DNA from: CBDBCU01 sp965242615
GTDB lineage: Bacteria > Chloroflexota > Dehalococcoidia > Lucifugimonadales > UBA3495
Length of the DNA: 64,000 nucleotides
Reading direction: 5' to 3'
Assembly: GCA_965242615.1 (NCBI GenBank)
Contig: CBDESR010000004.1
Span: 558,001-622,000, forward strand
In this document: piece after piece, positions 17,901-25,723 of the stretch
Layout of the letters: each line of letters opens with the position of its first letter
Position numbering within the stretch: position 1 is the stretch's first letter
Notes under the pieces: generated by a model
Database searches by the model: none
Told to the model about the DNA's origin: nothing
What the model saw: the letters and a program-made list of their open reading frames with translations, nothing else
Translations under genes and position numbers: made by a program

Positions 17901-18096
17901 TGTCGCTGCCCGGCGGCACTTCAGCTTCGCTTTCCCTTTCGTCGACGATGATGCCGGTACGCAGGATAAAATCCCGGAAAGCCACACGGATGTTTTCCTC
18001 CGGTTCGCCATTGTTATGGCGTTCCAGCAACTTCCCCAGGTACTCGGTAGCAACCTCGTTGTGCTGATCCAAAGCCGGTTGGAGCGGCGCCTGCAT
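14926..18096 (-). CDS. Type IIG-like restriction-modification protein (nuclease + N6-adenine methylase)
   Basis: 1056 residues. The N-terminal ~150 residues contain RVDLRVRNTYVEFKR, which fits a PD-(D/E)XK nuclease with D71, E80 and K82. A helical connector follows. The methylase domain has GEYYTPRWL, motif I DPACGSGTF at 366-374, a GIDLHPVAVQLAK motif, and catalytic motif IV NPPW at 573-576. The last ~400 residues should be target recognition, ending with the NSNALAKSAKPFCTTNWSR type of segment. Such single-chain enzymes both methylate and cut DNA. No specificity subunit or separate methylase lies beside it. A GGAGGG site precedes the start. Confidence 0.85.
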   Translation of the reverse strand: MQAPLQPALDQHNEVATEYLGKLLERHNNGEPEENIRVAFRDFILRTGIIVDERESEAEVPPGSDSIRRVDLRVRNTYVEFKRNIVIGGRIDPGYTRQLDDYLLEAVKSGYGIQNGILTDGRHYLKRNIGDHILPVAPNAMQVFDRAGQGPRLREYLNDIIDTTAQDITPSTATLTKHLGIDSDLLKQATALLKDAHDRNRDNPTVAVKRKLWQELLQVALGQDSTGDPETADWLYIRHTYLTTLVALILQAHFGIDTVQEAENDPAALLNGATLNRHTELKGVIESDLFQWAAEIGESAHIRAMARKVAQFDWTQGAEELAATLYQNTISPEERRRMGEYYTPRWLTQTMVEELITEPADSVVLDPACGSGTFIESLAQNIIAAQAGQHPSDTLAKLQQNIIGIDLHPVAVQLAKATWVLNSHQVISAARASDRPPADIAPPIYLGDSLQLRYDHNNLDCHGYITLQTTELLPGEAGPVEFQIPMSLARQPDKFDLLMLDLADAIDRQADLERVLDRHQIADGSERDTIRQTAKQMGKLHAADRNHIWAYYLRNMVRPAVIAEQKVDAIVSNPPWLTYNRSADIIREELRKLSEETYGIWAGGNQAPHQDVAALFFCRATDLYLKDGGKIGMVLPHSALRSGQHLKWRGGYWEAKIKGNKCAISVDFQAKTPWDLDNLEPNTFFPMPSSVVFAQAKGKNSDTKEHAAKAKALAPGQVEIWRGRTDTPKVTRQTEVLYHDDGEYHSFYAGVANQGPTIVDRRLFFVATQPNTTLMAAPDTVLTFPRVAKQDKKQYDVSSLRGMPVHENNLFDIYLGESLAPYVALAPQTAVLPLDKATMTLPLDHNSGELEIAELDERMQNRWLKMSALWDANKNANDSKSLYQRLDYNRLLTSQLAYLRDPGDRPVRIAYTTSGRPTAALITDAKGILDTKLYQVVCRDLEEAYYLLAIINSNALAKSAKPFCTTNWSREIRDLHKHLWKLPIPEFDAAEAKHVELAALGKRAAEEAAAVIEGLAAMEGKTPTSQKARTQLRNEWQPVSVTAQAIEEGVRGLLGG

Positions 18097-18196
18097 ATCG
18101 GTATCCCTCCGGGAGAATAGGCTCCGCTATGATAATACGCCCCCGCCAAAGCAGTCAACGGGCAACTGTCAGTGATTCCCTTCTGACCTGCCGGCA

Positions 18197-18216
18197 GCCG
18201 GTTGGAAACAACCGGC
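18197..18216. terminator. Hairpin with GAAA tetraloop downstream of the TPP enzyme
   Basis: Stem GCCGGTTG/CAACCGGC around a GAAA loop lies 18 bases past the minus-strand TPP-enzyme stop. There is no clear T tract, so termination is a guess. Confidence 0.35.
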
Positions 18217-18233
18217 CGCCCACGCCACCCGCC

Positions 18234-19880
18234 CTAAAACGCCCGCTTATGCGAAGTCTCAATCTCCGCGCTGGTGATGAACTCCAGCAGCGCCGCCTTC
18301 CCCTCCTCCGTCTGCTGCCGGGCCCGCCGAAACGCCGGCCCCACTTCCGCCGGCGCCTCCACCCGTTCCGCATAGCCGCCCATCGCCCGCCCCAGATCGG
18401 CGTAATTCCCGCCCAAATCCCGCGTCCCGTACAGGGCATGGGAAGTCGCCATCGCCCCGGTCTCCACCGCCATCGTGGAGTTATTCAGCACCACCGTAAT
18501 GATGGGTATCCCGCACCGGGCTGCCGTCTCAAAGTCCAAGCCGGTCATCCCGAAGGCCGCATCCCCCATAAAATTCACGCACACCTTCTCCGGCTTCGCC
18601 AACTTCGCCCCCATCGCCAGCCCCAAGCCGGTACCCAAGCCATGCGACTTGCCCCAACCCAAGTAACTCCGCGGCCCCTCCGTGCGGTAAAAGGGCATAA
18701 TCTGATCCCGGGGACTCCCCGAATCGTGGGTCACAATCGCCTCCGCCGGCGGGATGGTCTGCATAAATTCCCAAATCACCCGATAGGGATTGATCGGCCG
18801 GCTCTGGTCATTCAGCTTGTAACCCCACTCCGCCAGCCAGGCATCCCGTTCCAACCGAATTTCCTGTGCCGTCTCCGGGTTGGACTGCCGCGCATTCCCG
18901 ACAATCTCCCGGCAAGCTTCAATCATCTGCCGCAAAACCAGCTTGGCATCCCCCACGATGGGATAGTCCACATCGTAATCCTTGTTAATATCCCGCGGGT
19001 CGTTGGTGGCGTGAATCAGCGTCTTGCCCGGCGGAATGTTCATCGACATCCCATGCTTGGTAAAGCTGCAACCGATGCCAAACAGCACATCGCAGCGGCG
19101 GACAAAGTGATACACCGGCCGCGACATCACCCCCGAACCGCTCCCCAAAGCCAGCGGATGGGTTTCCGGAAAAGCGCTCTTGCCCAGCAGCGTGGTCATC
19201 ACCGGAGCTTGCAGCAGTTGCGCCAGCTCAATCAGCTCCTCGTACGCTTGGGCGTACAACACCCCTTGCCCGGCGTGAATCACCGGATAGCGGGCATTGC
19301 ACAAAGCCCGCGCCGCCGCTTCCACATCCGCCGGATTGCCCTGCGCCGCCAGCCGCCGCACCCGCCCGCTCCAGTAAAACGCAGACTCATCCACTTCCTC
19401 CAACGCCACATCCGCCGGTATCTCCACCATCACCGGCCCGACCCGCCCTTGATGCAGACCGGCAAAAGCCCGCCGCATTACCTGGCTGGTACGGCTCGGC
19501 GTGTTCAGCAACTCCACCGCCTTGGTCACGCCCCCGTAGTTGGCGACCGAATTAAAATGCGGCGCTACCCCCTGCCGCTCCCGCGGCTCCCCCAAAGGCA
19601 GCAGCAGGATGGGCGTCGAGTCCGAATAAGCCGTAGCCACGCCCGGATAGGCATTTTCCGCCCCCGGCCCGTACTGCATCGCAAAGACCCCCGGCTTTTC
19701 CCCGTCCGTAACCCGGCTGTACCCATCCGCAATCCCCACCCCTACCCGCTCCTGCCGGCAGACAATCGGACGAATGCCCGCGGCCGCCGCCGCCTCAATC
19801 ACCGGAGTGGTGGGAAAGCAACTGAGATACTCCACCCCTTCCCGTTTCAGAATTTCGGAAATCGCCTCAATGGTATTCAA
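18234..19880 (-). CDS. Thiamine pyrophosphate-dependent enzyme, acetolactate synthase-like
   Basis: 548 residues with the three-domain plan of the pyruvate oxidase/acetolactate synthase family. The N-terminal domain has the catalytic Glu (E44, in CRQERVGVGIADGYSR); the central domain follows; the C-terminal domain has the TPP/Mg motif GDAAF...GIPIITVVLNNST. It probably carries out a carboligation or decarboxylation of a 2-oxo acid, but it is not clearly IlvB: no small subunit lies next to it, and it sits upstream of no ilv gene. The start is TTG at 19880, preceded by GGGGGTAGG. It lies just downstream of leuD. Confidence 0.86.
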   Translation of the reverse strand: MNTIEAISEILKREGVEYLSCFPTTPVIEAAAAAGIRPIVCRQERVGVGIADGYSRVTDGEKPGVFAMQYGPGAENAYPGVATAYSDSTPILLLPLGEPRERQGVAPHFNSVANYGGVTKAVELLNTPSRTSQVMRRAFAGLHQGRVGPVMVEIPADVALEEVDESAFYWSGRVRRLAAQGNPADVEAAARALCNARYPVIHAGQGVLYAQAYEELIELAQLLQAPVMTTLLGKSAFPETHPLALGSGSGVMSRPVYHFVRRCDVLFGIGCSFTKHGMSMNIPPGKTLIHATNDPRDINKDYDVDYPIVGDAKLVLRQMIEACREIVGNARQSNPETAQEIRLERDAWLAEWGYKLNDQSRPINPYRVIWEFMQTIPPAEAIVTHDSGSPRDQIMPFYRTEGPRSYLGWGKSHGLGTGLGLAMGAKLAKPEKVCVNFMGDAAFGMTGLDFETAARCGIPIITVVLNNSTMAVETGAMATSHALYGTRDLGGNYADLGRAMGGYAERVEAPAEVGPAFRRARQQTEEGKAALLEFITSAEIETSHKRAF

Positions 19881-19941
19881 TTGCCTACCCCCAATTCGTA
19901 AAATAAGCCCGGTATCCCCCCGGTGTAAAACCGCCCTTTAC

Positions 19942-19963
19942 CCGCCGGCTGAACAACCGGCGG
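19942..19963. terminator. Hairpin downstream of leuD
   Basis: A perfect 7-bp stem (CCGCCGG/CCGGCGG) with an 8-base loop lies just past the leuD stop. On the minus strand it is followed, after a short purine run, by GGTTTT. This is a weak intrinsic terminator candidate ahead of the TPP gene. Confidence 0.4.
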
Positions 19964-19975
19964 CAGCCCGGCTTT

Positions 19976-20569
19976 TTACAACCCCCGCGCCGCTTCATAA
20001 GCGGCAATCTTATCCTCCTGCTGCAAAGTCAGCCCGATGTCATCCAGCCCGTTCAGCAGGCAGTAGCGGCGGAACGGATCCACCTCAAAGTCCAGGACGA
20101 TTTCCTCATTCTCGTCCCAAATCCGCTGCCCTTCCAAGTCCACATTCAGCCGCAGCCCCGGATTCTCGCTGGTCAAGTCGATAATCCGCCGCACCTGCTC
20201 CTCCGGCAAAACCACCGGCAGCAAACCGTTCTGGAAACAGTTGTTAAAGAAAATGTCCGCAAAGCTCGGCGCAATGACGCACCGAATCCCGTAATCGTTC
20301 AACGCCCACGGCGCGTGTTCCCGCGACGAACCGCAGCCAAAATTCCGCCCGGCCACCAGAATGTTGGCGGCCGCGTACGCCGGCTGATTCAGCACGAACT
20401 CCGGCCGCGGCGTCCCGTCCTCGTTATACCGCCAACTCCCAAAAAGATGTTCCCCGTACCCGGTGCGGCGGATGCTCTTCAGATGTACCGCCGGAATAAT
20501 GGCATCGGTGTCAATGTTCACCCGGTCCATCGGCGCGGCCACCCCGCTCAATTTCACGAAAGGCTCCAT
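19976..20569 (-). CDS. leuD: 3-isopropylmalate dehydratase, small subunit
   Basis: 197 residues. It has the LeuD swivel-domain signatures: the N-terminal RVNIDTDAIIPA, then FGCGSSREHAPWAL and SFADIFFNNCFQNGLLPVVL. With LeuC it isomerises 2-isopropylmalate to 3-isopropylmalate in leucine synthesis, in the cytosol. The start at 20569 follows a GAGGAG site. Unusually it is separated from leuC by an HNH-Uma2 gene, with 14 bases between that gene's stop and this start, so the three appear co-transcribed. Confidence 0.94.
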   Translation of the reverse strand: MEPFVKLSGVAAPMDRVNIDTDAIIPAVHLKSIRRTGYGEHLFGSWRYNEDGTPRPEFVLNQPAYAAANILVAGRNFGCGSSREHAPWALNDYGIRCVIAPSFADIFFNNCFQNGLLPVVLPEEQVRRIIDLTSENPGLRLNVDLEGQRIWDENEEIVLDFEVDPFRRYCLLNGLDDIGLTLQQEDKIAAYEAARGL

Positions 20570-20583
20570 AAATCTCCTCGCAG

Positions 20584-21549
20584 CTACCAAATCTCCCGCA
20601 AATCCAGCTCAAACCCCGGCAACTCCGGCTCCCCGGAGACCGTCTCAGGATTATCCAAAACCTCCGGCGCCGCCCCCGGCCGGTAGATGTGAACCCGCTT
20701 CCGCACCGGGTCCAGCAGCCAGCCCAGCCGGACGCCGTTCTCCATATACTCCTCCATTTTGCGCTGTACGCTGACCAGCCTATCCGAACTGGAACGCAGC
20801 TCCACCACAAAATCGGGACAGAAAGTGCTGAACCCCTCCCGTTCTTTCTCCTCCTTGCCCTCCTGCTCCCGCAGCCAGGTATCCCACCGCTCCTGCGTCA
20901 TCCACGCCGCATCCGCCGCCAAAACCGCCCGGTTCGGCAGCCGAAACCCCGCCGACGGGCCAAAAGTAACGCCGGTGCCATCCCTCTTCGACCAATGAGT
21001 AACTTGATAGAGTATCTCCCCCGCCTGCCAACCGGTTAGCGTACGCGCTGGCGGCATAATGACCAACTCTCCCTTCGCCGTAAGCTCCAAGCGCAGGTTG
21101 CCATTATCCGCGCTAATCTTCTCCAGCTGCCAATCGTCCAACTCCAACGAGCTCAAGTCCAGCAGCAGCGGATACGGCAGATAATCCCCCCCTTGCTGCG
21201 GCGTCAAAGCCTCGTCCCGCGGCGCCACCTCCTCCGACCAGAACCGGCGAAATACCTTCAACCGTTCCCGCACCCGCTCCTTCTTCAGCTCCAGGATTTC
21301 CCCATCGCTCAAGTCCGCTGCGAACTTCATCCGGCTGATCGCCGCGTTGCAGAAATGGCACGCCGTTACCATATTGGCGACCGCGTCGGCCCCGCCGCAA
21401 CTTTTCGGACGCAAATGATCCACCGTCAGCTGCCGCCACTGACTGAACCCGTTCCCGTCAAACCCGCAATAGACGCAAACGAACCCGTCCCGCTTAAAAA
21501 CCGGGTGTCCGTAATCGCCCAATGCCGTATCCGCCAACCGCGCGTTCAT
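20584..21549 (-). CDS. HNH endonuclease fused to a Uma2-family (PD-(D/E)XK-like) domain
   Basis: 321 residues in two parts. Residues 1-110 are an HNH domain: FVCVYCGFDG (first Cys pair), LTVDHLRPKSCGG (the DH of the betabetaalpha-metal core) and ACHFCNAA (second Cys pair). Residues ~130-321 match Uma2/DUF820: GELVIMPPARTLTGWQ, FGPSAGFRLPNRAVLAADAAW, FCPDFVVELRSSSD and GVRLGWLLDPVRKRVHIYRP. In Uma2 the Asp and Glu of PDFVVEL form a nuclease-like site. It sits between leuC (39 bases) and leuD (14 bases). The target and purpose are unknown, and the fusion looks unusual. Confidence 0.85.
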   Translation of the reverse strand: MNARLADTALGDYGHPVFKRDGFVCVYCGFDGNGFSQWRQLTVDHLRPKSCGGADAVANMVTACHFCNAAISRMKFAADLSDGEILELKKERVRERLKVFRRFWSEEVAPRDEALTPQQGGDYLPYPLLLDLSSLELDDWQLEKISADNGNLRLELTAKGELVIMPPARTLTGWQAGEILYQVTHWSKRDGTGVTFGPSAGFRLPNRAVLAADAAWMTQERWDTWLREQEGKEEKEREGFSTFCPDFVVELRSSSDRLVSVQRKMEEYMENGVRLGWLLDPVRKRVHIYRPGAAPEVLDNPETVSGEPELPGFELDLREIW

Positions 21550-21588
21550 CTCCCAATTCCCCGTCCCGGCTATCCGGCCCGCGGCCCG

Positions 21589-22989
21589 CTACCAATCCCG
21601 AATATCGACGAAATGGCCGGCAATCGCCGCCGCCGCCGCCATCGGCGGACTGACCAAATGCGTCCGCCCGCCCTTGCCCTGCCGTCCCTCAAAGTTGCGG
21701 TTGGAAGTCGACGCGCACCGCTGCCCCGGCTGCAAAATATCCGGGTTCATCCCCAAGCACATCGAGCAGCCCGCCACCCGCCAATCCAGCCCGGCATCCT
21801 TAAAAATGGCATCCAGCCCCTCGGCCTCCGCTTGCTCCTTTACCAGCGCCGACCCCGGCACCACCATCGCATACACCTCCGGATGCACCTTCCGCCCCTT
21901 CACCACCTCCGCCGCCGCCCGCAAATCCTCCAGCCGCGAGTTAGTGCAGGCCCCGATAAACACCCGGTCAATTTTCACTTCCGACAACGGCGTATCCGGC
22001 TCCAGCCCCATATAAGTCAACGCCCGCTCCACCGCCTCCCGCTGCGCCGGTTCCGCAAAGGAATTGGGATCCGGCACCCGCCCCGTAACCTTGGCCACCA
22101 TCCCCGGATTCGTCCCCCAAGTAACAAACGGCTCCAAATCGGCGGCCTCAATCTCCACCAGCCGGTCGAACGCCGCCCCGGCATCGCTCGGCAGTTGCCG
22201 CCACTCCGCGACCGCCGCCTCCAGTTCCGCCCCCTTCGGCGCGAACTGCCGCCCCCGCACATACTCAAAGGTAGTCTCATCCGGCGCAATCATCCCGGCC
22301 CGCGCCCCCCCCTCAATGCTCATATTGCAAACCGTCATCCGCCCGTCCATCGACAGCAACCGAATCGCCTCCCCGGTATATTCAATCACATGACCCACCC
22401 CGCCGTTCACCCCGATTTGCCCGATGATGCCCAGAATTACATCCTTGGCCGCCACCCCCAGCGGCAGCGGCCCGTTCACCCGCACCTCCATCGTCTTGGG
22501 CTTAAACTGCCGCAGCGTCTGCGTCGCCAGCACGTGCTCCACTTCCGAAGTCCCGATGCCCACCGCAAAGCAGCCCAACGCCCCGTGCGTCGAAGTATGG
22601 CTATCCCCGCAAACCACCGTCTTGCCCGGCAGCGTATAGCCCAAATCCGGCCCGATGACATGGACAATCCCCTGATAAGGACTGTACCGGTCATACAGGG
22701 TAATCCCGAAATCCCGGGTATTCTCCTCCAGGGCATCCAACTGCCGCTTGGAAACCTCGTCGGTGATGGGCAGGGACAAGTCCCAGGTCGGCGTATTATG
22801 GTCCACCGTCCCGATCGTCAAATCCGGCCGCCGCACCCCCCGCCCGGCCAACCGCAGCCCCTCAAAGGCTTGAGGCGTCGTAACCTCGTGAATCAAATGC
22901 AGATCCACATACAGCACCGCCGGCTGCCCCGGCTCCTCATGCACCAAATGCGCGTCCCAAATCTTCTCAAACATCGTCTTCGGCGGCAT
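21589..22989 (-). CDS. leuC: 3-isopropylmalate dehydratase, large subunit
   Basis: 466 residues, the typical LeuC length. It has the aconitase-family signatures FEKIWDAHLV, VDHNTPT, VVCGDSHTSTHGALG, VFIGACTNSRLEDLRAA and AGCSMCLGMNPD; the last two carry the three Cys that bind the [4Fe-4S] cluster. It is the catalytic subunit of isopropylmalate isomerase in leucine synthesis. The start at 22989 (MPPKTMFEK) is preferred because the TATAAT on the minus strand at 23028-23023 leaves little leader for the upstream frame start at 23013. Confidence 0.95.
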   Translation of the reverse strand: MPPKTMFEKIWDAHLVHEEPGQPAVLYVDLHLIHEVTTPQAFEGLRLAGRGVRRPDLTIGTVDHNTPTWDLSLPITDEVSKRQLDALEENTRDFGITLYDRYSPYQGIVHVIGPDLGYTLPGKTVVCGDSHTSTHGALGCFAVGIGTSEVEHVLATQTLRQFKPKTMEVRVNGPLPLGVAAKDVILGIIGQIGVNGGVGHVIEYTGEAIRLLSMDGRMTVCNMSIEGGARAGMIAPDETTFEYVRGRQFAPKGAELEAAVAEWRQLPSDAGAAFDRLVEIEAADLEPFVTWGTNPGMVAKVTGRVPDPNSFAEPAQREAVERALTYMGLEPDTPLSEVKIDRVFIGACTNSRLEDLRAAAEVVKGRKVHPEVYAMVVPGSALVKEQAEAEGLDAIFKDAGLDWRVAGCSMCLGMNPDILQPGQRCASTSNRNFEGRQGKGGRTHLVSPPMAAAAAIAGHFVDIRDW

Positions 22990-22997
22990 AGCGAACT

Positions 22998-23041
22998 TCT
23001 CTCCCCAAACCAAGTTGCCCCCATTATAACACCCGCCCCAA
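22998..23041. repeat. Promoter-bearing repeat, copy 1 (leuC side)
   Basis: About 44 bases, including CTCTCCCCAAACCAAGTTGC and CCATTATAACACC, recur at 23482-23528. On the minus strand each copy carries TATAAT (here 23028-23023), reading toward leuC. Confidence 0.7.
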
Positions 23042-23100
23042 GCGGCGAATCTCTCTTATGTAGAAATAGTGAAAGGGCGGGTGCGTCCCGTCCCGGAACA

Positions 23101-23194
23101 TCAACCCGCCCTTAGCTGCAACAAGGCGCCAATTTTCTGCAACACCTCATCCATCACCTCCACCGGCAATCCCGCCATAAACTCGGCTTTGCCC
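23101..23194 (-). pseudogene. Probable MazF toxin stump (C-terminal ~30 codons)
   Basis: Directly after the MazE-like gene, the next minus-strand frame encodes a tail containing AEFMAGLPVEVMDEVLQKIG and then ALLQLRAG before a stop. This looks like the last helix of MazF/PemK toxins. The ~80-residue RNase core is absent, so the toxin would be dead. The match is by eye and short, so the call is tentative. Confidence 0.45.
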
Positions 23195-23437
23195 TCACCA
23201 CCCTTCACCACCCACCGCCGGGCCGCTATCCACCTCCCCGTGCCGGTTCTCCTCCGTAATCCCCTCCAGCAACTCCTCCAGCGTAAAGCGCCGCTTCCCC
23301 ACCGGGCCGACCTTCAACAGCCCATCCCGGACTTCCAAACTGACCGCCGTATCCGCCGCCAAGCCCATCTGCTGCGCCAAGGCTTGGGGAATAGGCAAAG
23401 CCAAACCCTTGCCCCACTGCTCAATACGCCCTTCCAT
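23195..23437 (-). CDS. MazE/AbrB-type antitoxin, apparently orphan
   Basis: 80 residues. Residues 1-45 show the SpoVT/AbrB swapped-hairpin DNA-binding pattern (IEQWGKGLALPIPQALAQQMGLAADTAVSLEV). The C-terminal part, FTLEELLEGITEENRHGEVD followed by SGPAVGGEGW, closely follows the MazF-binding tail of MazE antitoxins. The protein looks full length, but no intact toxin follows. It may now act only as a DNA-binding regulator, or as an anti-toxin against other MazF proteins. Confidence 0.82.
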   Translation of the reverse strand: MEGRIEQWGKGLALPIPQALAQQMGLAADTAVSLEVRDGLLKVGPVGKRRFTLEELLEGITEENRHGEVDSGPAVGGEGW

Positions 23438-23481
23438 AACCGCCTCTTAACCGCCAGCCGGTACAAAGTCCGCTGGAAAAT

Positions 23482-23528
23482 TTCTCTCCCCAAACCAAGT
23501 TGCTCCCCATTATAACACCTGCTCCAAG
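23482..23528. repeat. Promoter-bearing repeat, copy 2 (mazE side)
   Basis: Second copy of the leuC upstream segment, with a TATAAT on the minus strand at 23514-23509 that reads toward mazE. The interval to copy 1 is occupied by mazE and the toxin stump. Confidence 0.7.
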
Positions 23529-23646
23529 CCCCCTAAAACCCTTACTCTCCGCCCGCCCGTCCGCCCCTATTACCATAATACATTGAAAAATTCAATAGAA
23601 AAAATCTTAAAAAGTAACCAATTTTTTCAGCAACCTTCAGCAACCC

Positions 23647-23676
23647 TTGACAACCCCTTGCCCCATTCCTTAATAT
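23647..23676 (+). promoter_or_regulatory. Promoter of the two-gene cassette
   Basis: TTGACA at 23647-23652 is followed by TAATAT at 23671-23676 with an 18-base spacer. It sits at the end of an AT-rich stretch (23560-23680) that stands out in this GC-rich window. The start codon is 47 bases downstream of the -10 box, and a GTGGAGAG ribosome site precedes it. Confidence 0.6.
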
Positions 23677-23722
23677 CTAAAAAGCAGCCCTGACCCCCAA
23701 CCGGCTCCGTGGAGAGAAAACA

Positions 23723-25723
23723 ATGTTCGCAGCCGCCCGCGTAATGGCCGCCGGCAAAGCCGGCCTCGAAAGCCTCCCCTACTTCGTCGACGAACTCCAA
23801 GCCCAAGGCATCACCCAACTCGCCCCCTGGGCCGCCGACCACAGCACGACCCAGCTGGACGAGCTGGACAAAATGGTTCGGGAACGGCAGCAAGGGGCGT
23901 GGCGCGAGATTTTCTCCACGGCCCCCGAGTTGCAAATCGGCATTACCCTGCATCCGGACACCGGCCCCAGCAAGGGCTTGCTGCGGGAAATTAACCCGAT
24001 GGCCGAGGAAAATACTCAACTGGCTGACCATCCGGCTCTGCTGGCGGCTTGGAGCCGCATCAACATCTGGCAGTATTGTCGGGATACGGTCCGGCTGTGG
24101 CGTAGGTTCAAGTGGGAAAGGGGCATACCCGACGGTCAGCAACTGGCCGTGGTCATACCCTACTGCCCGGAAGGTCCGACTTCCGGCACGGTGGGAATGT
24201 ACTTGGGGGCTGCCCTCCGGCAACAATTTGCCGATGCCCGGTTGGGGGATGAATTAGTGGTTTGGGGCATCGAACTTTGCCCGCCGGTCGATGTGGACGG
24301 GGCCGGCAAGTTAAACGCCCTGACGATGCGAAACGTGTTCCGGGGCTATGTGGCCCGTCAAGAGTTGTTCCGGGGTTTGCCGCTGGGCGACCACCCGCAG
24401 GACAACAGCGCCAGCCAGCCTTTTGACATCACCATTGCCTTTGACGGCGGCACCGCCACCGTGCCCTCCGGCGATATAAACGAAATCCACGCTGCCTTGG
24501 ATCGGGGCGCCGCTCAAACTACCGCTTGCCTGCTGAACGGCGCGGCCGGCGGCGACGTGGTCGAGGGCGCCAATTGGTTGAATGATGGCAAGCGGTGGAA
24601 TGCTCACTTGGCTCATGTCGTATCTCAACACACTTATGACCGGGGCTGCCGTTACCTCAACTACCATGTCCGTCTGCCTTGGCAGCGGAATCGGGAGGAG
24701 TGGGACGCGGCCAGCACGGCCCGGAAAAAGAACGCTTTCCTGCACCGGATCGACAGCGAAATCCGCCCCCTGCTGGAAAGCGAAAAGGACGCTCAGGTCA
24801 AGGAGAAAGTCCAGGGTCTGGTGGAACTGGCCGAGAAGGTCCGGGCCGTTAAGTGGGACAAGAGCGTGGTCAAGATGCTCACCAAGAACGACAAGACGGT
24901 TGAGGGTTACTTGGCCGATGCCATCCAAGCCAGCGAGGACTGGCAGAGCGAGTTTAACCAACACGCCCCCGAAGTTCCGACTTACCGGATCGATCCGTTC
25001 TGTATCAACATCGTCCTGCCCCGCAAATTGCGGTACCAGATAGCTGAGCAGATCCGGGATCACGGCGAGCCGCAGCCCATTGCTGACTTGCTGAGCAACG
25101 GCAGCGTGGAAGTTCGCTGGCGGCTGGAAGGGCTTTTCAGCAAGGTCTTGGAACGGCGGGACGCGCCCGGTATTAAGTCCGGCGGATTCTTCGAGGAAAT
25201 CATTGCCATCTCCATTGACAACGCGGGGAAAGGCGACGGCAATCAGGATTTTCGGCCGGCCCGGGAAAACTTGGCTTACTTTATCGACGCCCCCAAACAA
25301 AGTAACAACGGCGCGTTCAACTTCCTGACCCACAATTTGCCGGTATCGCAACCCGATAGCGATGCGGCCGGCGCCTCTCTCCGGGGGCGCAACTTGGGCT
25401 GGCAGCCGAAAGACGTGGGATTTGAGGTGCCGGTGGAATTCACCTTTGTGACCTTGTCGCGGTGCCGGGCCGAGGACGGTTTCAAGGACGTAAGCACTTA
25501 CCCTTGGTTGCAGGAAGCCTACAAAGACCGCACCGAAGGCACTCCCAGCCGGTGGCAAGAATATGCCCACTACTACGGTATGCGGCCGCCGCCGGCGATG
25601 CTGGGCGAAGCCCCCGAACATACCCCGGAAACGCCCTCGGTGAATGGCAGTATGGAATCGACGCCGGCCAAAGATACTAACGGTCACCGGACGGAACCCA
25701 TCACTATGGAGCAGCAAGTCTAA
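23723..25723 (+). CDS. Large cytosolic protein of unknown function, possibly tubulin-like
   Basis: 666 residues, soluble, no signal peptide. Residues ~140-200 read as a beta strand (LAVVIPYCPEG), a loop and helix (PTSGTVGMYLGAALRQQF), then another strand (ELVVWGIELCPP). This order resembles the T4 loop, H4 and S5 of Tubulin_2-like GTPases, but the classic GGGTGSG is absent, so this is inference. The middle (330-420) is charged and helical. The last 50 residues are low-complexity. Its stop overlaps the start of the next gene (TAATG), so it is coupled to a membrane protein. I do not recognise the family. Confidence 0.7.
   Translation: MFAAARVMAAGKAGLESLPYFVDELQAQGITQLAPWAADHSTTQLDELDKMVRERQQGAWREIFSTAPELQIGITLHPDTGPSKGLLREINPMAEENTQLADHPALLAAWSRINIWQYCRDTVRLWRRFKWERGIPDGQQLAVVIPYCPEGPTSGTVGMYLGAALRQQFADARLGDELVVWGIELCPPVDVDGAGKLNALTMRNVFRGYVARQELFRGLPLGDHPQDNSASQPFDITIAFDGGTATVPSGDINEIHAALDRGAAQTTACLLNGAAGGDVVEGANWLNDGKRWNAHLAHVVSQHTYDRGCRYLNYHVRLPWQRNREEWDAASTARKKNAFLHRIDSEIRPLLESEKDAQVKEKVQGLVELAEKVRAVKWDKSVVKMLTKNDKTVEGYLADAIQASEDWQSEFNQHAPEVPTYRIDPFCINIVLPRKLRYQIAEQIRDHGEPQPIADLLSNGSVEVRWRLEGLFSKVLERRDAPGIKSGGFFEEIIAISIDNAGKGDGNQDFRPARENLAYFIDAPKQSNNGAFNFLTHNLPVSQPDSDAAGASLRGRNLGWQPKDVGFEVPVEFTFVTLSRCRAEDGFKDVSTYPWLQEAYKDRTEGTPSRWQEYAHYYGMRPPPAMLGEAPEHTPETPSVNGSMESTPAKDTNGHRTEPITMEQQV

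Noticed and set aside
18234..19880. Assigning the TPP enzyme as IlvB (acetolactate synthase)
   Set aside because: No ilvN partner or ilv context, and the family includes many other carboligases; kept as acetolactate synthase-like.
18129..19901. A 590-codon plus-strand frame opposite the TPP enzyme
   Set aside because: No recognisable motif and biased composition; antisense shadow.
21193..23115. A 640-codon plus-strand frame opposite leuC and the HNH-Uma2 gene
   Set aside because: Low-complexity Arg/Pro/His sequence; the minus-strand genes carry complete family signatures.
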